A stretch of DNA of 64,000 bases from a bacterium (GCA_020849855.1 JADZFO010000003.1:34611-98610), one strand, 5' to 3'; counted from the first letter of the stretch, positions 8,427 to 17,356 are shown. Notes: a model not told the origin generated them from the sequence alone. Made by a program: numbers and translations.

Positions 8427-10631
8427 TCAGCGTGGCAGCCGTGAAGCACTGCGCTGGCGCGCGCAGGGCCAGCTTGCGGAGGGCAGATGCTGCGCCTGCA
8501 TACCGGATTTGCGCTGAGCCGCGTGCACCGCCTGCATGTCTGGCCACAAAAGCCAGCTGCCCCAGGCCTGCGGGCGGATGATCGGCTGGTCGATGGCAAG
8601 GGGCATGCCATTCCAGTCCCAGGCGGCAAAGAGCTCGCCGCTGTTCTGTGCCAACGACAGCCAGACGCCGCGGTAGTCAAAGATCATGCGTCCGGCGGCC
8701 TTCTCAGCATCGTGCTGCGCCAGCATGGACATGTTGTAGAAGGCGCACCAGGGGGCGGAATCCTGTGGCAGGCTGCCAAGCAGGGTCCCGTCAGGGCTGT
8801 AGCGGTACCAGCTCTTTTCGACCAGGGCGGCGCGGTCCCAGTAGTCCTTGCTGTCGTCAGGGTCCCAGGCGCCCAACGGGCCGCGTGTAATCACATCGCC
8901 ATTGGGCATGAAGCAAGCCTGCTGCACTGGTGCCGCCACCAGCCAGTCCGGGATGAGTGGATAGCGCTGCGCGCGGAGCGCATTCAAGGCTTCGTCATAC
9001 TGGGCCTGCAGATCTGCCGGCATATCGCCGCCGGCCTTCAGCTCCCATTCGCCATCATCAAAGCCGCGGTTCCAGAGCCGTAGGTCCTGCTGGCCCAGGC
9101 GCTGCCAGCGGCGCTCAAAGTCCAGCAGCGCCGGTACCTGCCAGCCGCCGGCCTCAACCTCAACATAGAAGCGGCGCCAGGGGTCGCTGGGGTCGTTCTC
9201 AATCCGGCGGATGATCGCCCGGTCGGTATCGTCCAGCTCGCGGCCGGCCAGCTTCGCGGCCTGTTCAAGCTCGCTGCGCTTGGCCCGCCCGTCCTGCCAG
9301 CGCTGCTGCTGGCGCGGGTTGTCACGGTTGGCATTTTCGCGGATCCAGCTGTCCCAGGGCTGGTACTGGCCGGCGTATGGATTGCCCGGCGCGTCCAGCT
9401 CGGCCACCTTGGTAAAGGGCTTTGGCATGCCGCCCCAGAAGATGCTGCCCGGCTGCGGGTTGGAAGGCTTGAAGGCCACTACCGGCCATGGCTGCGGCCC
9501 TTCCGGAGCCACAACGGGGCCATCCGGGCGACCCTCATAAGGCGAGCGCTGCGCGGGGTCCACCAGGCCGGAGGCGCACTGGGAGGCAAAGGCTTCCTTG
9601 ATCTGGTCGCGGAAGACAGGCTGGCCCATTCCGCGGCGCTCCGGAGGGAAGGGTGTATAAGGATCGATCGGCGTGCCATCAAAATCATATGCAGCCACGA
9701 TTTCCTGCGGTGTGATCGCATCACCGCCGCCCGGGCCTCCCTTGACGATGGCCACCGAGCTGTTGCCATGAAAGCGATGGGTCCCATCCTGGCGCTGGAG
9801 TATGAATTCAGGGCTGTTCAGCTCTGGCCAGTAGATGCCCATCCAGCCGCTGCCCAGCTCAAGCTCTTCCCAGATTGTCTGCAGCAGCTGTCCCTCGGCG
9901 CTGTAGCGGTAAATCGGCTCCCGGACTATCTGTCCTGACGGGCCAGGGTAGAGGAAACTGTATTGGGTTGTGTGGTCCTCGCCAATGAAGTGCAGGCCCA
10001 GGGCGCCGCAGACCAGATACTCGCCATTGGGTACGGCAATCATCCAGATCGGCGGGCGGTTGCCGATCCAGGCCGGAATACGTGGCATTGGCATGCTGTT
10101 CCCGCCCCAGCCCTGGTGGTAGAGCGCAGCAGTTTTCTCGTCCATCACTCCAGCGCTGAACAGCTCGGTGTGGCGCTGCTTCCAGGCCTCGACTTCCTTC
10201 TCATGCTGCGCACGCAGATAGCGGTAATTCACCAAGCTGTTGACAGACTCGTCCAGATCCGGATCGCGGAGGGCTTTGCGCTGCAATGTAAATGGCACCA
10301 GCCAGCCGGCCTGGTCGGCATAGCAGCGCACAGCCACCAGGCCTTCCGGGCGGGACTCGCGCAGAGCCTTGGCCTCGGGGGTCTGGCTGTGCTTCACAAA
10401 GGCATCGATCTCCTCGCTGCTAAGAACGCTTAGATGCGCGGCCAGCCAGTGATCAAGCTCGCAGTACTGCGCGCGGTAAGGATTTGCCTGGTCATCCAGA
10501 GGCCGGATGAGTCCCCCGCCAGATTTCGCAGGCGGCTCCGCCGACCGGGCCGGAGCAGCCAGGACAAACAGGCAGATCAAACAAACACAAAATGTCGCTG
10601 GCCAGGCCAGCCTTCCAGGCCTCAGAAACAT
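8427..10631 (-). CDS. Exported two-module protein, first gene of the four-gene run
   Basis: The 734-residue product starts at the ATG at 10631, preceded by GGGAGG with a five-base gap. A signal peptide ends near PARSAEP. Module 1 opens at about residue 45 (LDDQANPYRAQYCELDHW) and carries MPRIPAWIGNRPP, VPNGEYLVCGALG and YDFDGTPIDPYTP. A linker with SPYEGRPDGPV leads to module 2 (LDAPGNPYAGQYQPWDSW near residue 412; LIPDWL; MPNGDVITRGPLG; YRYSPDGTLLG; AWDWNGMPLAIDQP). Its second-module order matches the interrupted gene at 2.6-3.6 kb, suggesting that single-module forms arise by loss of the other module. It is divergent from the EVE gene across a 185-base gap. Confidence 0.82.
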   Translation of the reverse strand: MFLRPGRLAWPATFCVCLICLFVLAAPARSAEPPAKSGGGLIRPLDDQANPYRAQYCELDHWLAAHLSVLSSEEIDAFVKHSQTPEAKALRESRPEGLVAVRCYADQAGWLVPFTLQRKALRDPDLDESVNSLVNYRYLRAQHEKEVEAWKQRHTELFSAGVMDEKTAALYHQGWGGNSMPMPRIPAWIGNRPPIWMIAVPNGEYLVCGALGLHFIGEDHTTQYSFLYPGPSGQIVREPIYRYSAEGQLLQTIWEELELGSGWMGIYWPELNSPEFILQRQDGTHRFHGNSSVAIVKGGPGGGDAITPQEIVAAYDFDGTPIDPYTPFPPERRGMGQPVFRDQIKEAFASQCASGLVDPAQRSPYEGRPDGPVVAPEGPQPWPVVAFKPSNPQPGSIFWGGMPKPFTKVAELDAPGNPYAGQYQPWDSWIRENANRDNPRQQQRWQDGRAKRSELEQAAKLAGRELDDTDRAIIRRIENDPSDPWRRFYVEVEAGGWQVPALLDFERRWQRLGQQDLRLWNRGFDDGEWELKAGGDMPADLQAQYDEALNALRAQRYPLIPDWLVAAPVQQACFMPNGDVITRGPLGAWDPDDSKDYWDRAALVEKSWYRYSPDGTLLGSLPQDSAPWCAFYNMSMLAQHDAEKAAGRMIFDYRGVWLSLAQNSGELFAAWDWNGMPLAIDQPIIRPQAWGSWLLWPDMQAVHAAQRKSGMQAQHLPSASWPCARQRSASRLPR

Positions 10632-10816
10632 GCGTACCTCCCACCGGTCCCGCAGGACCTCTGATAGCTAGTAATCCTAACGTGCAGCGGACCTCTGGCG
10701 TTCATGCAAACGGAGGAGGTGCTGCGGATTCACTGTTGAGATTTGACGGCCTGCGGCGAACCGCGGCTGCGTTCGAACGGTCTGCCAAGTGTCAGGTGGG
10801 GGCGCAAGGATGTGCC

Positions 10817-11326
10817 ATGAGCTCAACAAAGTTTGCCCCGGCAGAGAACAATGAAACTCAGGAGGGCGCGCGCTGCTGGCTGCTGGTGGCCCCCCTGGAA
10901 CAGGTGCGCGCACTCCAGCGCGCAGGCATCTGTCAGGCGGGTAACGGGGGCGCCGAACTGCTGCGAAGCATGCGCGGCGGCGACTGGCTGGTGTACTACT
11001 CCGGGTATGAGGGCGCGCAGTCACGCCAGCCTTGCCGCCTGTTTTCAGCCGCGGGGCGGGTAGGAGACGGAGAGGCAGGGCGCTGGCAACTGCCAGATGG
11101 CAGGCTGGTGGAGCGCCGCAGGGTGGAGTACTTTGAACCTGCGCAAATGGCGGATATCCTGCCCCTGTTGCCGCAGCTCAGTCTGACCGCCGCCACCAGC
11201 AGGCGCTGGGGAGCGGTGCTGTCCAGCCCGGTCATGGAGATAAGTGCCTCAGACATGGCGCTGATCGTTCAGGCCATGGGGCTGGAGGATGTGGCCGCCC
11301 AGATCTGCGGTGCCTTTGCGTACTAG
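10817..11326 (+). CDS. EVE-domain protein
   Basis: The start is taken at the ATG at 10817, preceded by AAGGA with a six-base gap. An earlier in-frame ATG would add an unconserved stretch. The 169-residue product matches the EVE (YTH/PUA-like) fold along its length: CWLLVAPLEQV at the start, MRGGDWLVYYSGYEG (the hallmark 'GDWLIYY' strand), a middle stretch FSAAGRVGDGEAGRW, RRVEYFEPAQ and VMEISASDMALIVQAMG at the end. EVE proteins bind modified cytosines and often accompany restriction or repair functions. Here it is followed 68 bases later by a translesion polymerase with its own promoter. Confidence 0.82.
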   Translation: MSSTKFAPAENNETQEGARCWLLVAPLEQVRALQRAGICQAGNGGAELLRSMRGGDWLVYYSGYEGAQSRQPCRLFSAAGRVGDGEAGRWQLPDGRLVERRRVEYFEPAQMADILPLLPQLSLTAATSRRWGAVLSSPVMEISASDMALIVQAMGLEDVAAQICGAFAY

Positions 11327-11354
11327 GAAATCTTGCCCGAACTGCAGAAAGTGC

Positions 11355-11388
11355 TTGAAAACTGGCCTGATTACGGTATACTATACAT
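11355..11388 (+). promoter_or_regulatory. dinB promoter with a palindromic element overlapping the -10
   Basis: TTGAAA at 11355-11360 and TATACT at 11377-11382 are separated by 16 bases. GGTATACTATACAT (11375-11388) contains the palindrome GTATA-C-TATAC and recurs base for base before the first AlkB-like gene at 16723-16736. Transcription would begin only a few bases before the ATG at 11395. A repressor bound to the palindrome would block the -10 box. Confidence 0.65.
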
Positions 11389-11394
11389 ACGTTT

Positions 11395-13035
11395 ATGGGT
11401 GAGCGGATCGTGATGCTGGCCGACCTCGACTCTTTCTTTGTCGCGGTCGAGCGGATATACCGGCCGGAGCTGCGCGGGGTGCCGGTGGTGGTCGGAGGGC
11501 CGCCGGAGAGCCGCGGCGTCATCGCTGCCTGTTCCTATGAGGCTCGGGCACTGGGCCTGCACAGCGCGATGCCGATGGGCCAGGCGGTGGACATCGCCCA
11601 GGCCAGCGCCTATGCCGTGCTCAATCGCCAGCGCCTCAGCCCCAGTGCAATGTTCACCCCACGCAGGCGTCAGGCGCCCCCCGGCCTGCCGCCCAGCCGT
11701 CAACGCGCAGAGCCGCAGGCCGTCCCACTGCTGGATCTGGCCCGCGTAGCACTGCCTTTCATGCAGCGTATCCGCGCGCAGCAGATTGCATGTGGCAGCA
11801 TAGTCGGGCCGATTGTGTTTTTGCATGGCGACTGGCTGCATGGCGGTTACAGCGAACATAGCCGGCGGGTGCAGGACATCCTGCGCGAAAGCGTGCCGGA
11901 CTTCATCACCCGCAGTATTGACGAGTTCGAGCTGGATATCTCCGGCTGCAGCGAGTACCTGCAGGGACGCTTCGGCGGCGTGCTGGATTTCGCCCAGCAC
12001 CTGCGCGCCAGGGTGAAAGGCGAGTGCAACCTGAACCTCTCGCTTGGCATCGGGCCAAACCGCATCCTGGCCAAGATGGCCTCCAAGCAGGCCAAGCCGC
12101 ATAAGGCCCTGCCGGGCATAAGACCCCAGGCCGGTGAGCGCGGCAGCGGCATCATGCTGCTGCGGCCTGAGGATGCGCGCGCCTTCCTTGAGCCACTGCC
12201 GGTACAGGAGGTGCCGGGCATCGGCCCGGCGACTACTGCGACGCTGAACAAGGATGGCATCCGCCTGATCGGCGATCTGCTGGGCAAGCCGCGCAACCTG
12301 CTGCTTCGGCTGTACCACAAGCCTCTGGCCGGCCTGGTGGAAACCCTGCTTGACCACACCGAGGGGCGGGCCGACTCCGCCCTGCCCGCCATCAGCCGCC
12401 GCATCCGGCCCAAGAGCATCGGCCACTCGTCGACCTTTTCCAGCGACCAGAGCGACCCTGCAGTCTTTGAGCGCAAGCTCTGGGAGCTGCTGGAGAGCGC
12501 CTGCCGGCGCTTGCGCGCGGCGGACCTGCGGGCGCGGCACGTCACCGTCACTGTCCGCTACAGCGATTTCACCACGGTCAGCCATGGCGGGATGCTGGCT
12601 GAGCCCTGCGACAATGAGCGGCAGATCTTCCCCTCAGTGCAGCGCTTCTTTGCCGAGGGACGCAAGCGCAGCGACCGCATCCGCCTGCTTGGTGTGCGGC
12701 TGGAACAGCTCGGTCCCGGCAGCAGCCAGCCCCTGCTCTTCGGCGGAGTGGATGAAGAGCGCGAGCGGCGCTTCTTCGGCGCGCTGGATCTGATCCGCGA
12801 CCGCTATGGTGACGAGGCACTGGTTTTTGGCCGTTCTACCCTTACCCCGCGCTCAAAGCGTGAGCGTCCGGGCCTGGCGGCCGGCGGCCAGCCCAGTTCC
12901 TTCGCCGAGGCCAGCCCGGCGCTGCAAAAGACCCTCGACGAGCGCAGAGCCCAGGAGCGCTGGCTGCTGGGCCAGGGGATCACCCCCGGTACCAAGGCCG
13001 CCGAGCGCGCGCTGGGGAAGTACCCGGGAACCTGA
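11395..13035 (+). CDS. dinB: Y-family DNA polymerase (DinB/Pol IV-like) with an internal insertion
   Basis: This is an error-prone translesion polymerase. The catalytic palm motifs are present: ADLDSFFVAVE at residues 9-19 and SIDEFELDISG at about residues 173-183, where most family members have SIDEAYLD. Next come LSLGIGPNRILAKMASKQAKPHK and a helix-hairpin-helix VPGIGPATTATL. The little-finger domain follows (RRIRPKSIGHSSTF, HVTVTVRYSDF, RIRLLGVRLEQL). Between about residues 82 and 142 lies a Pro/Arg-rich insertion (PRRRQAPPGLPPSRQR) not usual in the family, and about 75 extra residues follow the conserved core. No upstream ribosome-binding site is seen, and the start is 12 bases after the -10 box. 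It is convergent with an exported-family gene 16 bases away. Confidence 0.88.
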   Translation: MGERIVMLADLDSFFVAVERIYRPELRGVPVVVGGPPESRGVIAACSYEARALGLHSAMPMGQAVDIAQASAYAVLNRQRLSPSAMFTPRRRQAPPGLPPSRQRAEPQAVPLLDLARVALPFMQRIRAQQIACGSIVGPIVFLHGDWLHGGYSEHSRRVQDILRESVPDFITRSIDEFELDISGCSEYLQGRFGGVLDFAQHLRARVKGECNLNLSLGIGPNRILAKMASKQAKPHKALPGIRPQAGERGSGIMLLRPEDARAFLEPLPVQEVPGIGPATTATLNKDGIRLIGDLLGKPRNLLLRLYHKPLAGLVETLLDHTEGRADSALPAISRRIRPKSIGHSSTFSSDQSDPAVFERKLWELLESACRRLRAADLRARHVTVTVRYSDFTTVSHGGMLAEPCDNERQIFPSVQRFFAEGRKRSDRIRLLGVRLEQLGPGSSQPLLFGGVDEERERRFFGALDLIRDRYGDEALVFGRSTLTPRSKRERPGLAAGGQPSSFAEASPALQKTLDERRAQERWLLGQGITPGTKAAERALGKYPGT

Positions 13036-13051
13036 TCTGAGTCAATGCTCT

Positions 13052-15262
13052 CTAGGGCTGCTTCTGAAATTCCCACAAGACGTGGATTACAGGCCAGTCC
13101 AGAAATCTCTGCTGCTGCGATCTTTCGAACTGCGATGCATTCAGGGGTACGCCATTGAGGTCATAGTAGGACGCTTCCCTGCTGCCAGCCACATCCTGAA
13201 TGGCCAGGTACTGACCACGGCTGAACACCCGCATTCCCAGCGTCCTGGCGTCCTGAGCCACCTGGGCCAGACCTGGTTCAAACAGCGCCTGCCACGGCGG
13301 CATGTCCATCATCATGCTGGCGCTGGGGAAACTGCCAAGCAGGCGGCCATCAGCGCTGTAGCGGCAACTGCTGGTTTGCTGCGGGGTGGCAGGCCAGTTA
13401 TGGAACACACCGTCGTTGCTTTGCCAGGGCAGCAACAGGTTCTCCGCCTCAGGTTTGAGCAGCTCGCGCCATGAGCCAAGCTCGCCATAGGTCACAACCT
13501 CGCCGCTGGGGAGTATCAGCGCCTTGCCCACGGGGTTCTGCCCCAGCCAGTCCGGGATGCGCGGATAGTAAGCCGCCAGAGCTGGCCAGATCTCACTGCG
13601 CAGTGTCTTCTGCAGCTCTGGGCTCAGGGTACCGCCACTGTGCATAAAGGAAGTCCCGGCGAGACGTGCCTCGGCCTCTGCCTGCCTGGTTCCGGCCCCA
13701 TACAGCGCCTCGTGCTCAAGGGTCAGAGCCAGGGCCAGCGGCAGCGGATAGCCCTTGGCGTCAACCCGGGTGCGCAGCTGCTGCCAGGTTTCGCCATTCT
13801 CTGAGGAGTTCTTATCAATCGGTCGCCCTCTCAGATCGAGCACGATATTGAAGTTCGCCGGGTCCGGCCAGCCTTCATGCTGCCAGAGCCAGTCATCGAT
13901 TTCCTGGTACTGGCCAGCATAGGGATTGCCTGCTGAATCATGCGCCAGCACCGGCCGCGCATCATATTCCAGCGCACCTCTGAAGGGAGGTGTACTGCTA
14001 GCGATAGCCCAGCGGGTGCGCGGCTGTGGGTCGGAGTTCACTGCGGTGACGGGGCCCTCTGCTGTGCCGGAATGTGGCGAGGCCGACGCCGATGTGAGGC
14101 CCAGCTCCAGCTGGGCTCTGTAGAGCAGGCCAAGTTGCTCAGCGCTAATCGGCATGCATAGAGTGGCGTGATACGGCCTTAACGGCGCGTTCAAGTCGAT
14201 GTCTGCCCCGTGGTAATCCCGGGCCCATTGCAGCTTAATTGGTTCCCGCGGACTCTTACCAGCGTCAGGGAAAATACCCCGTCCGGTCCACCAAATCCCA
14301 TAGATGTTTGCATCATTGCTGTCTCGCCGGCCCGAGACAAAGTTCAGCTGCATGGCCAGTTCCTGGTTTCCATACAGGGCCGCAAATCCGCCGGGACCTC
14401 GCGGCACGCCAATCTGCATTGCACGGATCAGCAGCTTGCCGTCTTTGTCATACAGAAAGCAGGGTTCGCGCCGTGTTGCCTCATACCAGACGCCCGGGGC
14501 CTCGGGCCAGTCAGCAGCAGATACCTGTCCGCCAAGTGGACCCAGGCAAAGCCAGTCTCCTTCAAGCGTCATCAGGGCTTCCTGCGGCGGGTTCCCGCCC
14601 AGCCAGCCGGGAATCGGGGGATAGTCAGGAGCCATCGCCAGCGCCTCTTCGTGACTGCGGCGCTCGGCCATTGCGACCGGCATGCAGCCGGCACTGCGAT
14701 AGCGGAAAAGCAGCTCATCGCCAATCTCGGGAAAGAAGCCGCCGCTGCTGCTGGCCAGGGTCGCACCGGCCGGTAACTGCGTCTGCTTTCTCCAGGTCTG
14801 TCGCTGTGGGATCAGCCAGCCGTCGGCGCTGACGAAGCTGTGATAGTCCCGCCACTGATCGCTCTTGCCGCCCTGCTCCTTGATGCGAGCCTGTTTCAGA
14901 GGCTCAAAGTCAGGTTCGGTCCAGTTCGGAGCAAAGTAATTTCCATAGAACCAGCGGTCCCAGTCTTCGTACTGGCCCCGGTAGGGGTTCGCCGGGTCGT
15001 CCAGCGGCCGCACACGCGTGGACTCATAGCCGCGGTCTTCCATGGATGCGTGGTACCAGCGGCTGGCCAGCGGCTCACGTGTCGCGCCCGGGATCTCGAT
15101 ATTGCGCAGCACCTCGCCTGCCTCAGGCAGCCGGCCCGGCAGAGGCACATCGAGGCTTGCTTCCTCTGCGCCTGCAGCGCTGGAAACAAGCTGTAGTACA
15201 AACACGCCCGCGCTCAGCCAGCGCAGCGTCAAAGTTCTTACACTTAGTCGAGAGAGCTTCAT
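13052..15262 (-). CDS. Exported two-module protein of unknown function
   Basis: The 736-residue product begins at an ATG with AAGGAG seven bases or so upstream. The signal peptide ends near SSAAGA. Module 1 starts near residue 86 (LDDPANPYRGQYEDWDRW) and contains YPPIPGWLGGNPP, then LEGDWLCLGPLG in place of the usual PNG motif, and YDKDGKLL. The linker reads SPHSGTAEGPV. Module 2 (NPYAGQYQEIDDW near residue 440; YPRIPDWLGQNPV; LPSGEVVTYGELG; CRYSADGRLLGSF; YYDLNGVPLNASQ) is more diverged than in the 5-10 kb paralogues. It follows the gene at 15.3-16.6 kb by 86 bases on the same strand. Confidence 0.8.
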   Translation of the reverse strand: MKLSRLSVRTLTLRWLSAGVFVLQLVSSAAGAEEASLDVPLPGRLPEAGEVLRNIEIPGATREPLASRWYHASMEDRGYESTRVRPLDDPANPYRGQYEDWDRWFYGNYFAPNWTEPDFEPLKQARIKEQGGKSDQWRDYHSFVSADGWLIPQRQTWRKQTQLPAGATLASSSGGFFPEIGDELLFRYRSAGCMPVAMAERRSHEEALAMAPDYPPIPGWLGGNPPQEALMTLEGDWLCLGPLGGQVSAADWPEAPGVWYEATRREPCFLYDKDGKLLIRAMQIGVPRGPGGFAALYGNQELAMQLNFVSGRRDSNDANIYGIWWTGRGIFPDAGKSPREPIKLQWARDYHGADIDLNAPLRPYHATLCMPISAEQLGLLYRAQLELGLTSASASPHSGTAEGPVTAVNSDPQPRTRWAIASSTPPFRGALEYDARPVLAHDSAGNPYAGQYQEIDDWLWQHEGWPDPANFNIVLDLRGRPIDKNSSENGETWQQLRTRVDAKGYPLPLALALTLEHEALYGAGTRQAEAEARLAGTSFMHSGGTLSPELQKTLRSEIWPALAAYYPRIPDWLGQNPVGKALILPSGEVVTYGELGSWRELLKPEAENLLLPWQSNDGVFHNWPATPQQTSSCRYSADGRLLGSFPSASMMMDMPPWQALFEPGLAQVAQDARTLGMRVFSRGQYLAIQDVAGSREASYYDLNGVPLNASQFERSQQQRFLDWPVIHVLWEFQKQP

Positions 15263-15348
15263 TTCGACTCCTTCGATCCGTCAGATTGACAACTCTACAA
15301 CGTCAGATCACGGGTCAGTGTTCTAAGCGCGTCCAGTTACTGCGAGTC

Positions 15349-16581
15349 TCAACAGCCATCCGGTCCCGCGCTGCCGTATGTCAGACCCAGCTCGAGCTGA
15401 GCCTGATAGACCTGCTCGATCAAACTGCCGTCTATCGCGGTGAACAGCAGGCGGCTGTATCTTGGCAAAGGCTCGTCGAGACCCACGGGCTGGTCCAGCA
15501 GATCTGTGGCGTAGAGCGGTACGAAGCTCCAGTTGCCCTTGTCCGGGTCAATCGTGCGGCGGAGGCGAATCTTCCAGGGACCGCTGCGCAGCTGCTGCTC
15601 GTCGGCCGGCATATCGGGCCAGGTTTCATAAGTGAAGGTATCCAGCCTTCTGGGCGGCTCCGAGGCCGACCACATGCCCCGCAGCAGTGTCCGGCGCGGG
15701 TCGTCCACAAGGCCCAGGTCCTGTCCATCAGAGCTGCAGCGGCGCCATTCGCCCTTCAGGCTCAGCTGGGCGAAGCGCTCCGAGACGCTGAGATCAAGCG
15801 AGGAGGTATCAACCCCGGCGCCAGCACTGCTGCACACGAAGTCGCCGCACGAGGTCAGGACGACAAAAGCTGGTGCGTCGAGGCCCAGCCACTGCGGGAT
15901 CGGAGGGAAGTCGGCAGCGAGGGCCAGCGCGCGGTCGTGCTCCATCCGCGCGCGCATGTCGGCAGGCATCACCCCGGCGCAGGGCATCAGCCACAGGCGC
16001 TCATAGCCGGGCGCGGGAATGGTCCGGCGGCTGGCGATTGCGCTCAGGGTGCCGGCCTCCGGTTGCGGACGCCAGCGCTCCCAGCTCACGCGGCTGGGCA
16101 GCATGAAGCCGGCCTTGTCCACTTCAATCTGCAGCTCAATCCAGTCGCCCTCGCCGGCTCCGGCCTGGGCCAGTAGCTCGGTCTTCAGCTCAGAGTAGAA
16201 GTCCGGCGTGCGGCCCCAGGGGAAGTAATGCTCAAAGAGCCAGCGGTCGTAGTCCGTATACTGGCCCAGCCAGGAATTGCGGGGATCGTCCAGTTCACCC
16301 ACCGGCTGCCAGTCTTCCTGCGAGTCCATGAAGCCCAGGCGCAGCGCTTGTCGCGGCTGCCTGAAAGCCATACTGGCGGGCGGGGCTTCAGCGATGCTGT
16401 CCACCACGCTGCGGTTCTCGAGCGCCGTCGCCTGCATCTGCGGCAGGCCTTCATCCGGCAGCTCGTAGTCCGCCAGGGCGGCGGAGCTAAGGCACACAAG
16501 CAGCGGCGCGCTAAGCAGCAGAACTGCAGCGTGCCAGTTCAGTGCGCCACGCTGCCTCTGAGGCCAGAGATGAGTACTCAT
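15349..16581 (-). CDS. Exported single-module member of the same family
   Basis: This 410-residue protein starts at the ATG at 16581, with GGGAGG about nine bases upstream. A hydrophobic signal (AVLLLSAPLLVCLSSAALA) is followed by module 1: ELDDPRNSWLGQYTDYDRW near residue 96, then FPPIPQWLGLDAP. The middle motif is degenerate, with TSCGDFVCSSAG where relatives have PNGEILCYGPLG. The protein ends at QLELGLTYGSAGPDGC, which aligns with the start of the inter-module linker (LELGLTSASASPHSG) of the next gene. It is therefore exactly one first-type module long, the complement of the single second-type module at 2.6-3.6 kb. It may have lost module 2. Confidence 0.78.
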   Translation of the reverse strand: MSTHLWPQRQRGALNWHAAVLLLSAPLLVCLSSAALADYELPDEGLPQMQATALENRSVVDSIAEAPPASMAFRQPRQALRLGFMDSQEDWQPVGELDDPRNSWLGQYTDYDRWLFEHYFPWGRTPDFYSELKTELLAQAGAGEGDWIELQIEVDKAGFMLPSRVSWERWRPQPEAGTLSAIASRRTIPAPGYERLWLMPCAGVMPADMRARMEHDRALALAADFPPIPQWLGLDAPAFVVLTSCGDFVCSSAGAGVDTSSLDLSVSERFAQLSLKGEWRRCSSDGQDLGLVDDPRRTLLRGMWSASEPPRRLDTFTYETWPDMPADEQQLRSGPWKIRLRRTIDPDKGNWSFVPLYATDLLDQPVGLDEPLPRYSRLLFTAIDGSLIEQVYQAQLELGLTYGSAGPDGC

Positions 16582-16722
16582 CGCAGCTTCCTCCCGGGGC
16601 TCTCGTCAGGCTGTTATGAGCTAATCGACGCGGCAATAGCGCGGGTTAAGCTCCTGACCGGGCGTTGCTGCCAGCGCGAAGGAGAAACATCCTGCGCAAT
16701 GCAGCAGAGCAGGTGTAGAATT

Positions 16723-16736
16723 GGTATACTATACAT
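16723..16736 (+). promoter_or_regulatory. Palindromic -10 element identical to that of dinB
   Basis: GGTATACTATACAT ends immediately before the GTG at 16737. The TATACT box (16725-16730) ends six bases before the start, so the transcript should be leaderless. The element is identical to 11375-11388. Confidence 0.6.
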
Positions 16737-17339
16737 GTGCTAAGCTTATTTCCTGACCTTCTGCAGCTTCCGGCGGGGATGCCCGCGGGCTTTCACTATG
16801 TTCCGGAGTTCCTCAGCCATTCCGAAGAGGCAGAGCTGCTGGAGCTGTTTGGCCGGCTGCCGCTGAACAATTCCACTTACCACGAATACACGGCCCGGCG
16901 CCGCACAGCTGGCTTCAGCCTTGTGGCTGCGGACGAGCTGCCGGAGGGCAAGACTCCCGCACCGCAGCTGTTAAGGCAACTGGCATCCAGGGTGGCGGAT
17001 CAATTTGGTTTCCAGGTCTCAGCGCTGCAGCATGCCCTGGTCACGGAGTATCCCACCGGTGCGCCGATGGGCTGGCACCGCGACGCACCGCCGCACGCTG
17101 AGATCTTCGGCGTGTCGTTTGCCTCCGCCTGCCGCTTCCGTCTGCGGCCAATGTGCGTCGCCGGGCCGGAGGCCAGCGCCGCAGAGCGTCGAAGAGCCAG
17201 TTTGAGTCTGGAGCTGCAGCCGCGCTCGCTGTACTGCATGAGCGGGCCGGCGCGCAGCGACTGGCAGCACGCCATCGCAGCAGTTCGGGAACTGCGCTAC
17301 AGCGTGACATTCAGAACGCTGCAAAGGCAACTAAAGTAG
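16737..17339 (+). CDS. AlkB-like 2-oxoglutarate/Fe(II) dioxygenase
   Basis: AlkB enzymes oxidatively remove alkyl groups from DNA or RNA bases. The 200-residue product has the AlkB order of motifs: TARRRTAGFS, then LVTEYPTGAPMGWHRDAPPH with the iron-binding HxD at about residues 117-119, the distal histidine in DWQHAI, and the 2-oxoglutarate-binding arginines in RYSVTFRTL near the C-terminus. The start is a GTG placed six bases after a TATACT box, without a ribosome-binding site. It is followed by a second AlkB-like gene on the same strand. The substrate cannot be told from sequence. Confidence 0.85.
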   Translation: MLSLFPDLLQLPAGMPAGFHYVPEFLSHSEEAELLELFGRLPLNNSTYHEYTARRRTAGFSLVAADELPEGKTPAPQLLRQLASRVADQFGFQVSALQHALVTEYPTGAPMGWHRDAPPHAEIFGVSFASACRFRLRPMCVAGPEASAAERRRASLSLELQPRSLYCMSGPARSDWQHAIAAVRELRYSVTFRTLQRQLK

Positions 17340-17356
17340 TTGTTTCAAATACAACT
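17338..17356 (+). promoter_or_regulatory. Inverted repeat AGTTGT-N7-ACAACT between the two AlkB-like genes
   Basis: The repeat begins in the stop codon of the first gene and ends about 20 bases before the second. TATGCT (17360-17365) and TATCTT (17365-17370) are possible -10 boxes just after it. It may be an operator or a short stem. The arms are only six bases long. Confidence 0.35.
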
